From positions 62,001 through 126,000 of the forward strand of contig LIUM01000049.1 in the NCBI GenBank assembly GCA_001462345.1: 64,000 nt of DNA, given 5' to 3'. Position 1 is the stretch's first letter. Each line of letters begins with the position of its first letter. The translations under genes were made by a program, and so were the position numbers. The DNA comes from Fibrobacteria bacterium AD312. GTDB lineage: Bacteria; Fibrobacterota; Fibrobacteria; Fibrobacterales; Fibrobacteraceae. Of this stretch, positions 34,323-44,600 are shown piece by piece. The notes under the pieces are model-generated. The model saw only the letters and a list, made by a program, of their open reading frames with translations, was not told the origin of the DNA and searched no databases.

Positions 34323-34553
34323 ATGTAACACACAAAATATTTGAAAATTGAAACCGACGTTACAAAAATTCGATTTGTGAGCTAGTGAAACAACTTCCGT
34401 TCTTTTTTAAAAATTGAGATTTTTGCGAAAAAAAGGTAAAAATCTTTTTTATAGACAATAATGAATAATCATCAACTTCAAAGCTTACGATGTTATTTGA
34501 ACGTTATTTTCGGCAACTTATAGAAGTGAGATAAAACACTTATTAATTATTTT
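34323..34553. other. AT-rich intergenic region, no gene seen
   Basis: From the GH44 terminator to the palindrome at 34554 (part of the 34244-34621 gap) I see no credible gene. Only short homopolymer runs and weak hairpins such as AAAAATTGAGATTTTT are present. Confidence 0.45.
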
Positions 34554-34571
34554 TTGCAATAAGTATTGCAA
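34554..34571 (+). promoter_or_regulatory. 18-bp near-perfect palindrome, operator candidate
   Basis: TTGCAATA and TATTGCAA flank AG. The right arm overlaps a possible -35 (TTGCAA, 34566-34571), with TATATT at 34590-34595 as -10 (18-bp spacer). It lies 50 bases upstream of the small gene at 34622. The geometry fits a dimeric repressor blocking RNA polymerase. Confidence 0.6.
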
Positions 34572-34621
34572 TACCTAATATTAATTATATATATTTAGAA
34601 TACCTAAAAAAGGAGTAACAT

Positions 34622-34780
34622 ATGACGCTTCAAGAAAAAGTAAAAGAACTCTATTACGAGCAAAAAGAAAAGCTTGGTAATGATTCAAAATACCTAGCAT
34701 GGGAAACTCATAAGGAACTAAGAAAATTTCTTAAGGAAAATCCCGAATATCATAAGGAATGGTTTTCTGACATTTATTAG
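34622..34780 (+). CDS. Small charged protein, 52 residues
   Basis: ATG at 34622 follows AAAAAAGGAGTAACAT, an excellent ribosome-binding site, and the frame runs 52 codons to TAG at 34780. The product (MTLQEKVKELYYEQ...HKEWFSDIY) is rich in Lys/Glu and Tyr and should be mostly helical. It has no membrane segment or signal. I do not recognise a family. It is the first of three small genes read in the same direction, the other two being paralogues of each other, and lies 50 bases after an operator-like palindrome. Such a layout is common for phage-derived or defence/counter-defence cassettes, but nothing in the sequence shows a function. Confidence 0.72.
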   Translation: MTLQEKVKELYYEQKEKLGNDSKYLAWETHKELRKFLKENPEYHKEWFSDIY

Positions 34781-34815
34781 AGAAAATGAACTTGAATTAA
34801 TCATTAGAGGATTTT

Positions 34816-35325
34816 ATGAATAAAAATGTTTTAAATCGATACTTCAATTACCAAGGTAATGATAACCCACCAATTGCTCTTGAAACAAATTTCATTGAGA
34901 AGGTCTTTAAGCATTATGGAGCACGTGGCTTTGCCATTATCTCAGGTGTTTTGCGAGATAGAGATGCAAAATACAATGACTTTCACACAATAAGGCTTAT
35001 CAACGAATTATATTATAATAATTACAAGTATTTACCAATATATGGAATATACACTACTACTACTGGTGAGGAAGATTACCATCCGTACTTCCTTGTGTTT
35101 CCCTTTTATCATGATAGCATGACACTTTATAATCGTTCTGTAACATATACAGAAGTTTCCGTTTTTAAAGAATTCATTCAAGAACTACGGGAAAATTATA
35201 AACAAGAATCTGTGCTTATCATGGGTACAGAAAAACTATACATCAATCCAATAGCCACCACTCTAAACGAAAAGTTGTGTAGAGCAGTGAAAGGTGAAAT
35301 CACTTTAAGTTTTTTACCATGTTGA
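34816..35325 (+). CDS. Unknown protein, first of two tandem paralogues
   Basis: The protein has 169 residues, no signal peptide and no membrane helix, so it is probably cytoplasmic. It shares with the next gene the N-terminus MNKNVxNRYF, a central RDAKYND, the block GEEDYHPxFLVFPFY, FKEFI, and NPxxTxLNEK near the C-terminus. The pattern GFAIISGVLRDRDAKYN...Y.Y.PIYGIY...FLVF loosely resembles DUF3293-like proteins found in phages and bacteria; this is a tentative recollection of layout, not a search result. AGAGGATTTT precedes the ATG, 35 bases after the 52-residue gene. Codon use is AT-rich, unlike the nearby GH44 gene. Confidence 0.75.
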   Translation: MNKNVLNRYFNYQGNDNPPIALETNFIEKVFKHYGARGFAIISGVLRDRDAKYNDFHTIRLINELYYNNYKYLPIYGIYTTTTGEEDYHPYFLVFPFYHDSMTLYNRSVTYTEVSVFKEFIQELRENYKQESVLIMGTEKLYINPIATTLNEKLCRAVKGEITLSFLPC

Positions 35326-35367
35326 AAATCAAAAAAAAGACGTTTTATTTAATCTCAAGAGGACTTT

Positions 35368-35862
35368 ATGAATAAAAATGTTATGAATCGATACTTTGAT
35401 CTCTTAACTAACGAATACCCACCAACAGATCTCGAAATGCCCTATATAGAGAAAGCCATCAAGCTTTATGGAACGAAAGGTTTCTCTATTATCTCTGCCG
35501 TTACACAAAATAGAGATGCGAAATATAATGACCAACAAACTAGAAATCTAATCAACGATATCCAATGTAATCATTATAAGTACTTTACTTTGTACGGAAT
35601 CTACAACAACACTTCTGGTGAGGAAGATTACCATCCGTTCTTTCTCGTGTTCCCTTTTTATAATGAAGAAAATTCAAATTCAAAAGCCTCTGAAACATTT
35701 ACAGATATAGACGTTTTTAAGGAATTCATCCTCAATATGCTCGAAAAGTACAATCAGGATTCTATTATGATGATGGGGTCAGAAAAATTTTACGTTAATC
35801 CAGCACCAACCTCATTAAATGAAAAGATCACTAGAGCTTTACGTGGTGAAATAATCCTTTAA
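35368..35862 (+). CDS. Unknown protein, second of two tandem paralogues
   Basis: The protein has 164 residues and is a clear duplicate of the preceding gene. The DNA around both ribosome-binding sites and starts is nearly identical (AGAGGA, then TTTATGAATAAAAATGTT), as is the GGTGAGGAAGATTACCATCC segment in the middle. The divergence is greatest in the acidic stretch before FKEFI and at the C-terminus, where this copy ends RALRGEIIL and the first adds SFLPC. Retention of both copies with conserved cores suggests distinct roles or dosage. It ends 34 bases before the convergent methyltransferase gene. Function unknown. Confidence 0.75.
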   Translation: MNKNVMNRYFDLLTNEYPPTDLEMPYIEKAIKLYGTKGFSIISAVTQNRDAKYNDQQTRNLINDIQCNHYKYFTLYGIYNNTSGEEDYHPFFLVFPFYNEENSNSKASETFTDIDVFKEFILNMLEKYNQDSIMMMGSEKFYVNPAPTSLNEKITRALRGEIIL

Positions 35863-35896
35863 AATAGGATAAACTCCTATTTGATATGAAAATATT

Positions 35897-37657
35897 TTAA
35901 ATTCCCATTTCTTCGTCCACAAGTTGATTTGCCTTTGTGCGAATTTCTTCGGCCATGGCCTTGTATTTATCAAGTTGAGCTTTTATAACCATGTATTTTT
36001 TGACGAAGGATTTCTGCTCGTTTAATGAGGGTAGTGGCACTGGAATGCTCATAAATAATTTCTGATCGATGCTTTGCATTACGCTTCCTACAAGGGTTTT
36101 CTCAATTAGGGATTGACCATGGGAGCTTTCTAAAAAGAGTTTTACATAATCAGGTAGCGCGATGGCTTGATCCACATTTAACATATAGAGGTTGCTGTTT
36201 ACAAGCAGTTTTTGTTTGCTATCACGGACGATAGCAATTCGTGTTGGTGAGCCGTATTTCGTCATTACGAGGGTTTGTTCTTTTGCACAATACAGATTTT
36301 CATTCACCTTGCGATTCAGTTTACTCAAATCAATATTTGCCATTTCACCTACAATTTCGCCTTCTATAATGTTTGCGGGTTTTAGGTAACGCATTCCTGT
36401 TTCTTCATTACTTTCGGTGATTTCAAAATCTGCTGACGAAAAAATGGCTCCGCGTGAAAGCTTGCAGAAATCACCAAGAACTTTGATTTTTGTGTCTGAA
36501 CGCATTTTTTTGCTAGATAGTTCGTTATTTGTAGTAATGCGGCTCGGTAAAATACAGTAACCGCAAGGAGCTAAATCTTCCTTGCTTATTGGAGTAGCTG
36601 ATTTACACATTTCAAGAATTTGTTGAACATCGTAATCGTTAAAAATAACACTGGTACGGCTTTTTGTTCCGATTTGATTTGCATTCACAAAGCGCACCGT
36701 TTTATTTCCATGGCTAAATACTATAAGACATGTATTTACTGCTGTTCCAGGAATCGCCCCTGCAGGAAGTTCAATAACACATTCTACAAGACCCGAAGCA
36801 ACAACGGCTCCACGGACTTCTTCATCATTCTCTTTCCAAGTACTGCCAGCACTCATGATGGCAACGGCACGCCCCTTGTTTCCCATCAAATCACAAAGGA
36901 GTCCATTAAACAGCCAATCCGAAGAATACACTTTTTTACGTAGATTTAGTTTTTGTCCTAGTGTTTCGATGAAGTTTGTCGCCGCAGCGCCAAGAGCTTT
37001 TGCGCGTGCCACAAAGGGGTAGTTCGAAAATACTTTTCTAGAAAGTCCAATTTCAAATAGGCCAGATTCAGGCTTAATCTTATCAAAAATATCACCGCGA
37101 ATAACGCTTACTGCAGGGTTTGTTAAAGTCTCTTTTTTAATGGCTAGGCGTAATTGTGAAATCATCACCGCAAACGGATTGGTATCAATACCAATGCACT
37201 CCGATTTCGGTGTTTCTATCGCATGCATTAGAAAGTTTCCGCCACCACTCCCTACGTCCAAAATATGGTCGCCTCGTTTTAACTCTAATAGACTTACGGT
37301 AAGCTGGCAAATCCCATTGGGTGTTCCTGCTTCCATTGGATTATTAACAATATTTGCGCTCATGTAGTCTACGGCGTCCACGAAATCTTGATTTGAATAT
37401 TGAATTATAAAAGGAGCGAGCTCTGGCCAGTAGTCTGCAAATTCAAGACCTTTCACATAGACGGCAACATCATCTGGTAGGTTTTCTCGGGAACAAAGCA
37501 AATCGTAAGGGGTAAGGTAGCGACCATTTTCAATACTATTTCGATGTAACATGTAGGCCATGTATACTACAGAAACGTCGAGAGCATCCTTAGTCACAAA
37601 TTTTTGAGCTACATCGCGTAAGCCTCGAGTTAGTTTTCTGATTTTTGCTTCGTCCAT
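35897..37657 (-). CDS. Solitary N6-adenine DNA methyltransferase fused to a specificity (TRD) domain
   Basis: The protein has 586 residues from ATG at 37657 (MDEAKIRKLTRG), preceded by AGTGAGGAAAAAA; the frame stays open 12 codons upstream but without a site. An N-terminal helical domain is followed by the methyltransferase core with motif I LDVGSGGGNF (about 133-142) for S-adenosylmethionine. The catalytic motif IV reads SNYPF (211-215), where NPPF/Y is usual. From about 400 onward there is one type I S-subunit-like target-recognition domain (KLSRGAIFSSADF, MQSIDQKLFMSIPVPLPSLNEQ) ending in a coiled coil. M and S in one chain resembles type IIG-like or single-chain type I modules, yet no nuclease domain or hsdR gene is seen. 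It is divergent from recC. Confidence 0.85.
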   Translation of the reverse strand: MDEAKIRKLTRGLRDVAQKFVTKDALDVSVVYMAYMLHRNSIENGRYLTPYDLLCSRENLPDDVAVYVKGLEFADYWPELAPFIIQYSNQDFVDAVDYMSANIVNNPMEAGTPNGICQLTVSLLELKRGDHILDVGSGGGNFLMHAIETPKSECIGIDTNPFAVMISQLRLAIKKETLTNPAVSVIRGDIFDKIKPESGLFEIGLSRKVFSNYPFVARAKALGAAATNFIETLGQKLNLRKKVYSSDWLFNGLLCDLMGNKGRAVAIMSAGSTWKENDEEVRGAVVASGLVECVIELPAGAIPGTAVNTCLIVFSHGNKTVRFVNANQIGTKSRTSVIFNDYDVQQILEMCKSATPISKEDLAPCGYCILPSRITTNNELSSKKMRSDTKIKVLGDFCKLSRGAIFSSADFEITESNEETGMRYLKPANIIEGEIVGEMANIDLSKLNRKVNENLYCAKEQTLVMTKYGSPTRIAIVRDSKQKLLVNSNLYMLNVDQAIALPDYVKLFLESSHGQSLIEKTLVGSVMQSIDQKLFMSIPVPLPSLNEQKSFVKKYMVIKAQLDKYKAMAEEIRTKANQLVDEEMGI

Positions 37658-37693
37658 TTTTTTCCTCACTTTTATTATATCAAAAACAGCCAT

Positions 37694-38045
37694 TTAATAC
37701 TTTTTTCAATTTTTATGATTTTAAATGGTTTATTTTTCTTATATTTAATTAAGTATAATAATATCTAATACAAAAAGCTACATTTTTTTTTCTTGGGTTA
37801 TTTATGTATACCATTTTTCTTACTTTATTTTTCAAATATGTTGTAAAAAAACGAGAATATAACTTAGTATGGAAGAATATTTGCAATCTTATTAAACCCA
37901 ATACGTTAAATAAAAATGTAAAACCAATTAAAACAATGGATAATCATGTGTTTTCAACTTTTATTTCTATAAAAAGGTCTTCTTGTCATTTTTTGTCATT
38001 TTGAGACATTATATTTAGATTGAAAATGCATAAAAAAAGGGTGTC
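37694..38045. promoter_or_regulatory. Divergent control region with tandem 10-bp repeat before recC
   Basis: The 388 bases between the methyltransferase and recC starts hold no convincing gene; a 66-codon frame at 37804-38004 has no ribosome-binding site. TTGTCATTTT is repeated perfectly at 37983-37992 and 37993-38002. TGTC-N7-GACA spans 37994-38008, and TATATTTAG lies at 38010-38018 as a possible -10. These are candidate regulator sites for recCBD. Confidence 0.45.
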
Positions 38046-41000
38046 ATGTTATACTTAAAGTTTGCTTTGAATATTGAAAAACTTGCCGATGAAATGATCT
38101 CGAAAATCAAGCAAGCGTGGACAAATCCACTCGTCGCTCCAATTGTTATTTTTCCAGATCCAAAATTGGAGTATTGGTTTCGCTTGCATTGGGTAAAAAC
38201 GCAGGGCACTCTTGCGAATTTTAACTCCATGATGATCGATCGTTTTTTGATGACGATTCTTTGCCCAAATGATAACACAAAGAAGAAACTAAACGCCGAT
38301 CTTTTACGAAGCGTAATCTGGGCGTACCTTTACAAAAATTATAAGTCTCTTGGCGATGAAGTCACACGCTACCTTGAAGTGGAGGGCAAACTAGATGAAA
38401 AGCACTTGTTTGACCTTTGCAGTAAAATGGCGACGCTTTTTCTGGAATACGAAACGAGCCGCCCTAAAGGATTTGTTCATAAGGGAAGTAACCTGAACGA
38501 AAAAGGGGATTTGGCAGAAGGGATTCTGGATAGGTGGAAACAGGGGAATCTACAGAATTTTTTTGATGGAAGTGAACGTGAAGTATGGCAGAGAAAACTT
38601 TATTCTCAGATTTTTCATACGCAGGGCAATGAACCTTCGATTCTCACGAAGGCATTTGAAAATTATAATCAGCGTATAAATAAAGGCAAAAAGATTACGT
38701 TTGAAACCACTTACCTGACGATTCCGTTTTTGTTTCAAGATTGTATGCTGAATCATGGCAAATTCCATACAGAACAATTTTCGATAAATGAAAAAACGCT
38801 TCCAGTGTTTGTTTTCGGCCTTACAGGTATGGGGCAATTCTATCGCGTTATTTTGCAGGAGTATGCTAAAACGCATGATGTGAATGCTTACATTCAAAAC
38901 CCTTGCATGGAATTTTGGGAAGACACCACTGTTGCTAAAAAATCACGCCATCGCCAGTGGAACGCGAGAAACGGTGTGTGGCAGGGTGAAAACGGAGCGA
39001 TTCCAAGTACAGTAAGGCAAAAGCTGCATTATAGTCTCAATGAATCAGCTGATGTTGAAGTGAATGATGATTATGAAGAGGGCGTGAACTCGCGAAATGA
39101 AAACGCCCTTCTTAGCTATTGGGGAAAATCAGGACGCGATAATATCAAGTTATGGTGCCAGGCGAACGATTACAATTTTGAATTTGAAGAAGAATCATTG
39201 GAACTCCCAAGCGATTCATTGCTTCACCAGATTCAATATATGGTAGCCAGTCGTACAAATGAGCTGCCTGGTTTGTTGAGTGAAGATAATGAAAGTTTTT
39301 CATTGACCGCCGCTCCAACGCGTGAACGAGAAATCGAGGCTCTCCATACCCGAATCTGTAAACTGCTTGCGGAACGCGATAAGGATGGCAATCCCGTAAA
39401 TCGTATCAGCGACATTCTGGTGGTCTCTCCGAATCTTGATGTTTATCGCACAGCGATTTTCCAGTGCTTTGATCAGCAGTCGTTTCAAATTCCGTTCTCG
39501 ATTGTAGATTCCCCAGCCAAGAAATCTTTAACAGGCGAAGCTCTTTCCGCCCTTTTTGCGATGCAGGAAAAACGCACTCTCTCTCGTTCGATTTTCTTTG
39601 ATCTTGTGCGTAATCCAGTAATACAACAGACACGGCAAATCAGCAATGAAGATGTAAGCGCTTGGGAATCTTGGGTTGAAAATATGAATGTTTTCCGCAC
39701 GCGTGGAAATGGAAAAAACGACTGGACTTTTGGATTAAAACGATTAATGGCTTCAAGATTCAGCGACCATAAAATTAGTGCGGCAGGTGACGAGACTAGC
39801 GAAGGCTATGCTCCTTACATGGATATCAATAGCGAAAATGATGCTAGTTTAAGCCGTTTTGCGGACTGCGTCACAGAACTTGAAGAATGGATTGAGTATG
39901 CCCGTAACAAAGAAACGGTAGAGCTAGGGGAGTTGGATTTAATCTCCACGATGCTCAACAAGTGGCTAGCGATGACGAATCCGCCCGATGGAATGAACGG
40001 GGAAACGATTATTTTCCAGAACGTTTTGAATTCTCTTGAAGATTTGAAATTCCAGTTTGATGCAGGTGCTACAGAAGTTTCATGGGATTGTATTTCGCAA
40101 ACGCTTATTTCTGCTGCAGAAGCTTCTGAGTATAGTTGTGGAAGCTTATTTATGAACGGCATTACTTTTGCAAAATTTGTTCCGAATAGAATTATTCCAG
40201 TAAAGCACTTGTTCTTTATTGGACTTGATTCTGGAACCTTTCCTGGGAGTAAAAGCCAGAATACGCTTGATCTGCGGAGGTCCGTAGCGCCGTGGCCTGG
40301 TGATGATTCTCCTGTTGCCAAACAACGCTATGCTTTTCTTTGCCAGCTGATGAGCGTGAAAAAATCGCTCCATATCAGTTACTTGAATAAGAATATTGTC
40401 AAAGATGAAGATTTGTACCCGTCTTCTGTTGTAGCAGATATTCGAAATTTTTTGAAAAATGCACTTCGTAAAAACGGAATAGATGTCAATGCTAAGAAAG
40501 TCTGGCCGCAAGAAGTGATTCCACTCGACGAATCGCGTGATTACGGTGAACTGTTTACGCAAAAGGAATTTCGAAACAAGTCCATTTTCGAAGATATGAA
40601 AAAGTCAGGTGACGAATCGGATGTAGAAAAAGAGCCTTTGGCACTATCCAAAGAGCTCCCACCAGACCGCGTTTCTTTTTATCAGTTTAAAAAATATCTT
40701 GAAGATCCATTCCAGTTTCGTGTTTCTCAGGTGCTAAACGATGGTGAAGAAGACGATGACCCGACTGATGAAGATTTCGAACCTATTGTGTTTGATATAC
40801 TAGATAAAAGTTCTTTGATGAAACAGATGGTTAAATTTAAAATCACGGGCGATCACGAAGCGCTTGAAAAGCTGAAATGGCAGATGCTTTCTATTGGAGA
40901 CATTCCCGATGGTGTTTATGGTGAAAAAATGTGGCAAGATGCTGAAAAGTATGCTGAAAACATCATAAAACTAATGGAAATAGATGAAAATTCACCGAAA

Positions 41001-41621
41001 TCGAATTCCACAGACTGGACATTTGACGAACGTATTGAATTGCCGATGGAGCAACTTGATGGAACCAAGTGGACTTTACAAGGATCTCTCGGTTGGTGCA
41101 ACAAGAAAAGAAATTGTCTAGTGTATTTGACTACATCAGATCCACATGCTGCAACAACAAGCCCCTATTTCGATAAGGGTAAATATTTATCATCTTATGT
41201 TGCTGCACTTGCTATTATCGCGAGTGAAACATCAAAATACGATGACGAACGTCATATTGAAATTCAAATATATAGTGGAGCTCCTAGTGCTAAAAAACCT
41301 GCGAAGGCTAATGTTGTCCTATCTCCGAATAAAGCCAAAAAAATATTGAAGAAACTGTATCATAAAACCTTCTGCGAAAAATATTCTAAGGCGGTTCCTG
41401 CGGATATAGTGGATGAAACAATTGAAACATTCAGTGATTACACAAAAAAATTTACTGATGCCAATGGCCTTTGGGAATATTTCAAAAAAGCAAAAATTTT
41501 TGACACGCGAAAAGACTTAGGATTCTCTCCCAATAATTTTGAAAAAGAATGGGAGAAGGCTACCAAACAACAGAGAGATCTGATGTGCTTTTCGATCGAT
41601 GGTAAGGAGAGCAAAAAATGA
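38046..41621 (+). CDS. recC: Exodeoxyribonuclease V gamma subunit RecC
   Basis: The protein has 1191 residues, slightly longer than E. coli RecC (about 1120). The N-terminus (LKFALNIEKLADEMISKI) matches the RecC start. VFVFGLTGMGQFYRVI...AYIQNPCMEFWED corresponds to the RecC block (F-G-I-S...NPC-x-x-W), and NTLDLRRSVAPWPGDD to the conserved helicase-like remnant. The C-terminal VSFYQFKKYLEDPFQFRVSQVL is the inactive nuclease-fold domain. No intact Walker motif is present, as expected. RecC holds the complex together and, in E. coli, reads Chi. It overlaps recB by four bases (ATGA). AAAAAAAGGGTG precedes the start. Confidence 0.9.
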   Translation: MLYLKFALNIEKLADEMISKIKQAWTNPLVAPIVIFPDPKLEYWFRLHWVKTQGTLANFNSMMIDRFLMTILCPNDNTKKKLNADLLRSVIWAYLYKNYKSLGDEVTRYLEVEGKLDEKHLFDLCSKMATLFLEYETSRPKGFVHKGSNLNEKGDLAEGILDRWKQGNLQNFFDGSEREVWQRKLYSQIFHTQGNEPSILTKAFENYNQRINKGKKITFETTYLTIPFLFQDCMLNHGKFHTEQFSINEKTLPVFVFGLTGMGQFYRVILQEYAKTHDVNAYIQNPCMEFWEDTTVAKKSRHRQWNARNGVWQGENGAIPSTVRQKLHYSLNESADVEVNDDYEEGVNSRNENALLSYWGKSGRDNIKLWCQANDYNFEFEEESLELPSDSLLHQIQYMVASRTNELPGLLSEDNESFSLTAAPTREREIEALHTRICKLLAERDKDGNPVNRISDILVVSPNLDVYRTAIFQCFDQQSFQIPFSIVDSPAKKSLTGEALSALFAMQEKRTLSRSIFFDLVRNPVIQQTRQISNEDVSAWESWVENMNVFRTRGNGKNDWTFGLKRLMASRFSDHKISAAGDETSEGYAPYMDINSENDASLSRFADCVTELEEWIEYARNKETVELGELDLISTMLNKWLAMTNPPDGMNGETIIFQNVLNSLEDLKFQFDAGATEVSWDCISQTLISAAEASEYSCGSLFMNGITFAKFVPNRIIPVKHLFFIGLDSGTFPGSKSQNTLDLRRSVAPWPGDDSPVAKQRYAFLCQLMSVKKSLHISYLNKNIVKDEDLYPSSVVADIRNFLKNALRKNGIDVNAKKVWPQEVIPLDESRDYGELFTQKEFRNKSIFEDMKKSGDESDVEKEPLALSKELPPDRVSFYQFKKYLEDPFQFRVSQVLNDGEEDDDPTDEDFEPIVFDILDKSSLMKQMVKFKITGDHEALEKLKWQMLSIGDIPDGVYGEKMWQDAEKYAENIIKLMEIDENSPKSNSTDWTFDERIELPMEQLDGTKWTLQGSLGWCNKKRNCLVYLTTSDPHAATTSPYFDKGKYLSSYVAALAIIASETSKYDDERHIEIQIYSGAPSAKKPAKANVVLSPNKAKKILKKLYHKTFCEKYSKAVPADIVDETIETFSDYTKKFTDANGLWEYFKKAKIFDTRKDLGFSPNNFEKEWEKATKQQRDLMCFSIDGKESKK

Positions 41622-44600
41622 GTTTTATTGATAAGATTGACCTAGAAGAAAATTGGGTTGTGGAGGCTTCTGCAGGGACAGGAAAAACGTATACCATTCA
41701 ACAGATTGTAGCTCGCCTTGTAAAAGAAGGTATCTCTCTTAAGAAAATTCTAATTGTCACTTACACTGAAAAAGCGGCTGGAGAATTGAAAGATCGCATT
41801 CGCAAAAAACTGGAAGAGGTTTTAGATTCCCAAAATAATTCACAAGACGATTTAGATGTTTTTGAAACGGCCTTACGTGAAGTGGATAACGCCTCCATTT
41901 TTACCATCCATTCTTTTTGCCAAAAAGCACTGAAAGAATTCGCTTATGATGCAGGGCGGCCATTCGACTTAAATATGATTGACGATAACGAAGTATCAGA
42001 CGTTATTGATGAATGGGCACGAGACAAATGGCCTCATGATCCGCTATACCAAATACTGATTCAACATGACACAAATGTAAGTGATTTGAAAAAAGAATTG
42101 AAGAATGCCATACGCCTTTATTATGGTAAGTCTGCAGATGGTGAAGAAATTGTAGAAATAGAATCTGCACTTGTTTCAAATCTTCAAAAATGGCCAGAAA
42201 ATTTTGATGACTTATTATTGATTCCAGAAGTAAAGGATAATTATGGAATTATTGAGGCAAATGGAAATTCTAATTTTACTACTAGTAATGAATCAAAAAC
42301 ATTAGGAGACTTTGCTGCAGCTTTAAAACGCTGGCAAGGTACAAGTTCAAAATTTTACGATGGTAATCAGTTTCGCGATGGAGTAACCCCTAAAAAATGG
42401 CCATCTGAAGTATACGACGCTTTTGAGTTCTTTAAAAAATTAAATAAACCTGATGATCTTGATAAAAAAATTTTGAAAGCATTCAATCATAAGTTTATCT
42501 ACTCTCAAATTCCTTTATTATTTGAGGAATGGCAACGCATTAAGAAGGATCATAAGTCTCAATCTTTCAATGACATGATTCTTTCTGTCCATCGTGCCGT
42601 CATGGAAAAGTCTCTTGATGGAAGTGATAGCAGTCTTTGCAAAAAACTGCGTTCCGAATATACTCATGCCATCATCGACGAATTCCAAGATACAAACCAA
42701 CTACAGTGGGATATTTTCAAAAAAATATTTATATGCGATAAGCATTCCGTTCTCGTGGTAGGTGATCCGAAACAATCCATTTATAGTTTTCAGGGTGCCG
42801 ATGTAAACGTCTATCGTAGTGCAACAGAAGAAATTAAGAATAGCAAAGAACTCAAATACAATTACCGTTCGACTAATGAGATGATTGAAGCTTGCAATCG
42901 ATTTTTCTCTTGCAAAAGTTTCTTTCGTGACAAATCGGTGTTTCATAAATCAGAGCCGCCCGAAAGCGTAGAACAACAAAAAAACACAGCACGCTTTTGG
43001 GATGACAATCTTAAAAAATGGACAAACCCAGCGCCATTCTGGATATCAGAAGAGTGTCTTTCGGAGAAATCCTTCGCTGAAATAGGTGTTCGAAAAATGA
43101 TAGAATGTTGCTCTTATGTAAAAACTTCTGATGGTCTGCAGACTCGTCTGCAAGTTTTCAATAAAGAAAAATGCAAGGAATGGCGAGACGTGACGTTTAA
43201 GGATTTTGCCATTCTTGCTCGAACAAGAAGTGAAATGGAACCTATTGAAGAATGTATGCGCAAAGTAGGTGTACCATTTACTCGATATAAGGATGATCAT
43301 CTGTTTGATGGCCGAGAATGTGCTTCATGGATTGCTCTTTTTAAAGCATTAAATGCGCCCGATTTTACATCACGAAATCGTCGTATATTGAATGAACTCT
43401 TGATGACCGACTTTTTTGCTTTTTCTTTGGAGCAGGTTCAAAGTGATTCCTTCGATGATCCGCTTTGTAAAGAGCGAGAAATGATTAATAATTGGAAAAT
43501 ACTTGCTCTTCATCGGCGTTTTGCAGAACTTCAGGAATGTATTTATAGTGATACCCGTGTTGAAGAGCGCTTAAAAGATCTCTCCAAACTGCAAAATCTT
43601 GCTAAACTTCGTCAAATCGGGAGCTATTCTATTGATTACCTCTATGATCATGGTTGTTCGCTCAATGAACTAATACGAAAATTAGTGGCCATGCAAAACA
43701 GGCAAGGGGATGCCGATGATCGCGACGGGAATCTCATCGCAAAGGGTACTGATTTTGAAGCCGTGCAGGTGATGACGATCCATGCATCCAAGGGGCTCGA
43801 ATTTCCTGTAGTCATATCAGTTGCGGGCCATATAGGATTTTATGATAGAGCAATTGGGCCATTCCTATACCACGATCCGAACGATCCCAAAAAAGTGAAA
43901 CTAGGGTTAAGTGACGATGCTAAAAAAGCACGCAAAAAAGAGGAACTTGAAGAATGGAGCCGCTTGTTTTATGTTGATTTTACGCGTGCATCCTCTCTAC
44001 TAATGCTTCCGCGATACAGTAAGTGGATAAAAAAAGATTTAACGTTCAATGATGATTTCAAATTTCTCGGCGAATCTATGAAGGCGTTTTGTGTAGATGA
44101 AAATTCTGCCTATTACACCGTAATGCAAACCGAAAACTCTTGGGATTTTAATACCGAAAAAAATCTTAAAAAAATGGTTCAGGAAAAAATTCTAAAACCT
44201 CTTTCAGATCGTGAGGGAAAACTCATAGCAACACCAGTTTCAAAGGAAGACCAGCTTGTTCTCATCGAAAACTTGCAAAAGAAAGTAGGGGAGCTTAGCA
44301 TAATGCAGCATTCCTACAGTTCGCTTGTGGGTAAGGTTGAAAGTAGCGTGAGTATTGATGGTAGTAAAGCCCTAGATAAGGAAGGCTTGTCAGAAAGTTA
44401 CGACATTGAAAATGAATTAGAAAAAGCAGATGCTGGAATTGGTGAAGAGGAACTCTCTATCAAGTACCCACGAGGGTCTAAGCTCGGTAACGCATTACAT
44501 GAAGTTTTTGAACTCACAACGTTCCATGACTTTACCGTAAAATACCCAGATCTTGAATTGGCGCAAAATTCTGCGGAACTCTGTGACAGAGTAGAAACGG

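Noticed and set aside
34622-35325. Toxin-antitoxin pair (52-residue and 169-residue genes)
   Set aside because: Size and order are suggestive, but no known toxin or antitoxin motif is visible, so it is kept only as a hypothesis in the findings.
37804-38004. 66-codon frame between the methyltransferase and recC
   Set aside because: No ribosome-binding site, low-complexity AT-rich composition and no recognisable protein; it covers the control region.
39815-40321. 168-codon minus-strand frame inside recC
   Set aside because: Antisense shadow of a well-supported gene; Ser/Pro-rich translation without motifs.
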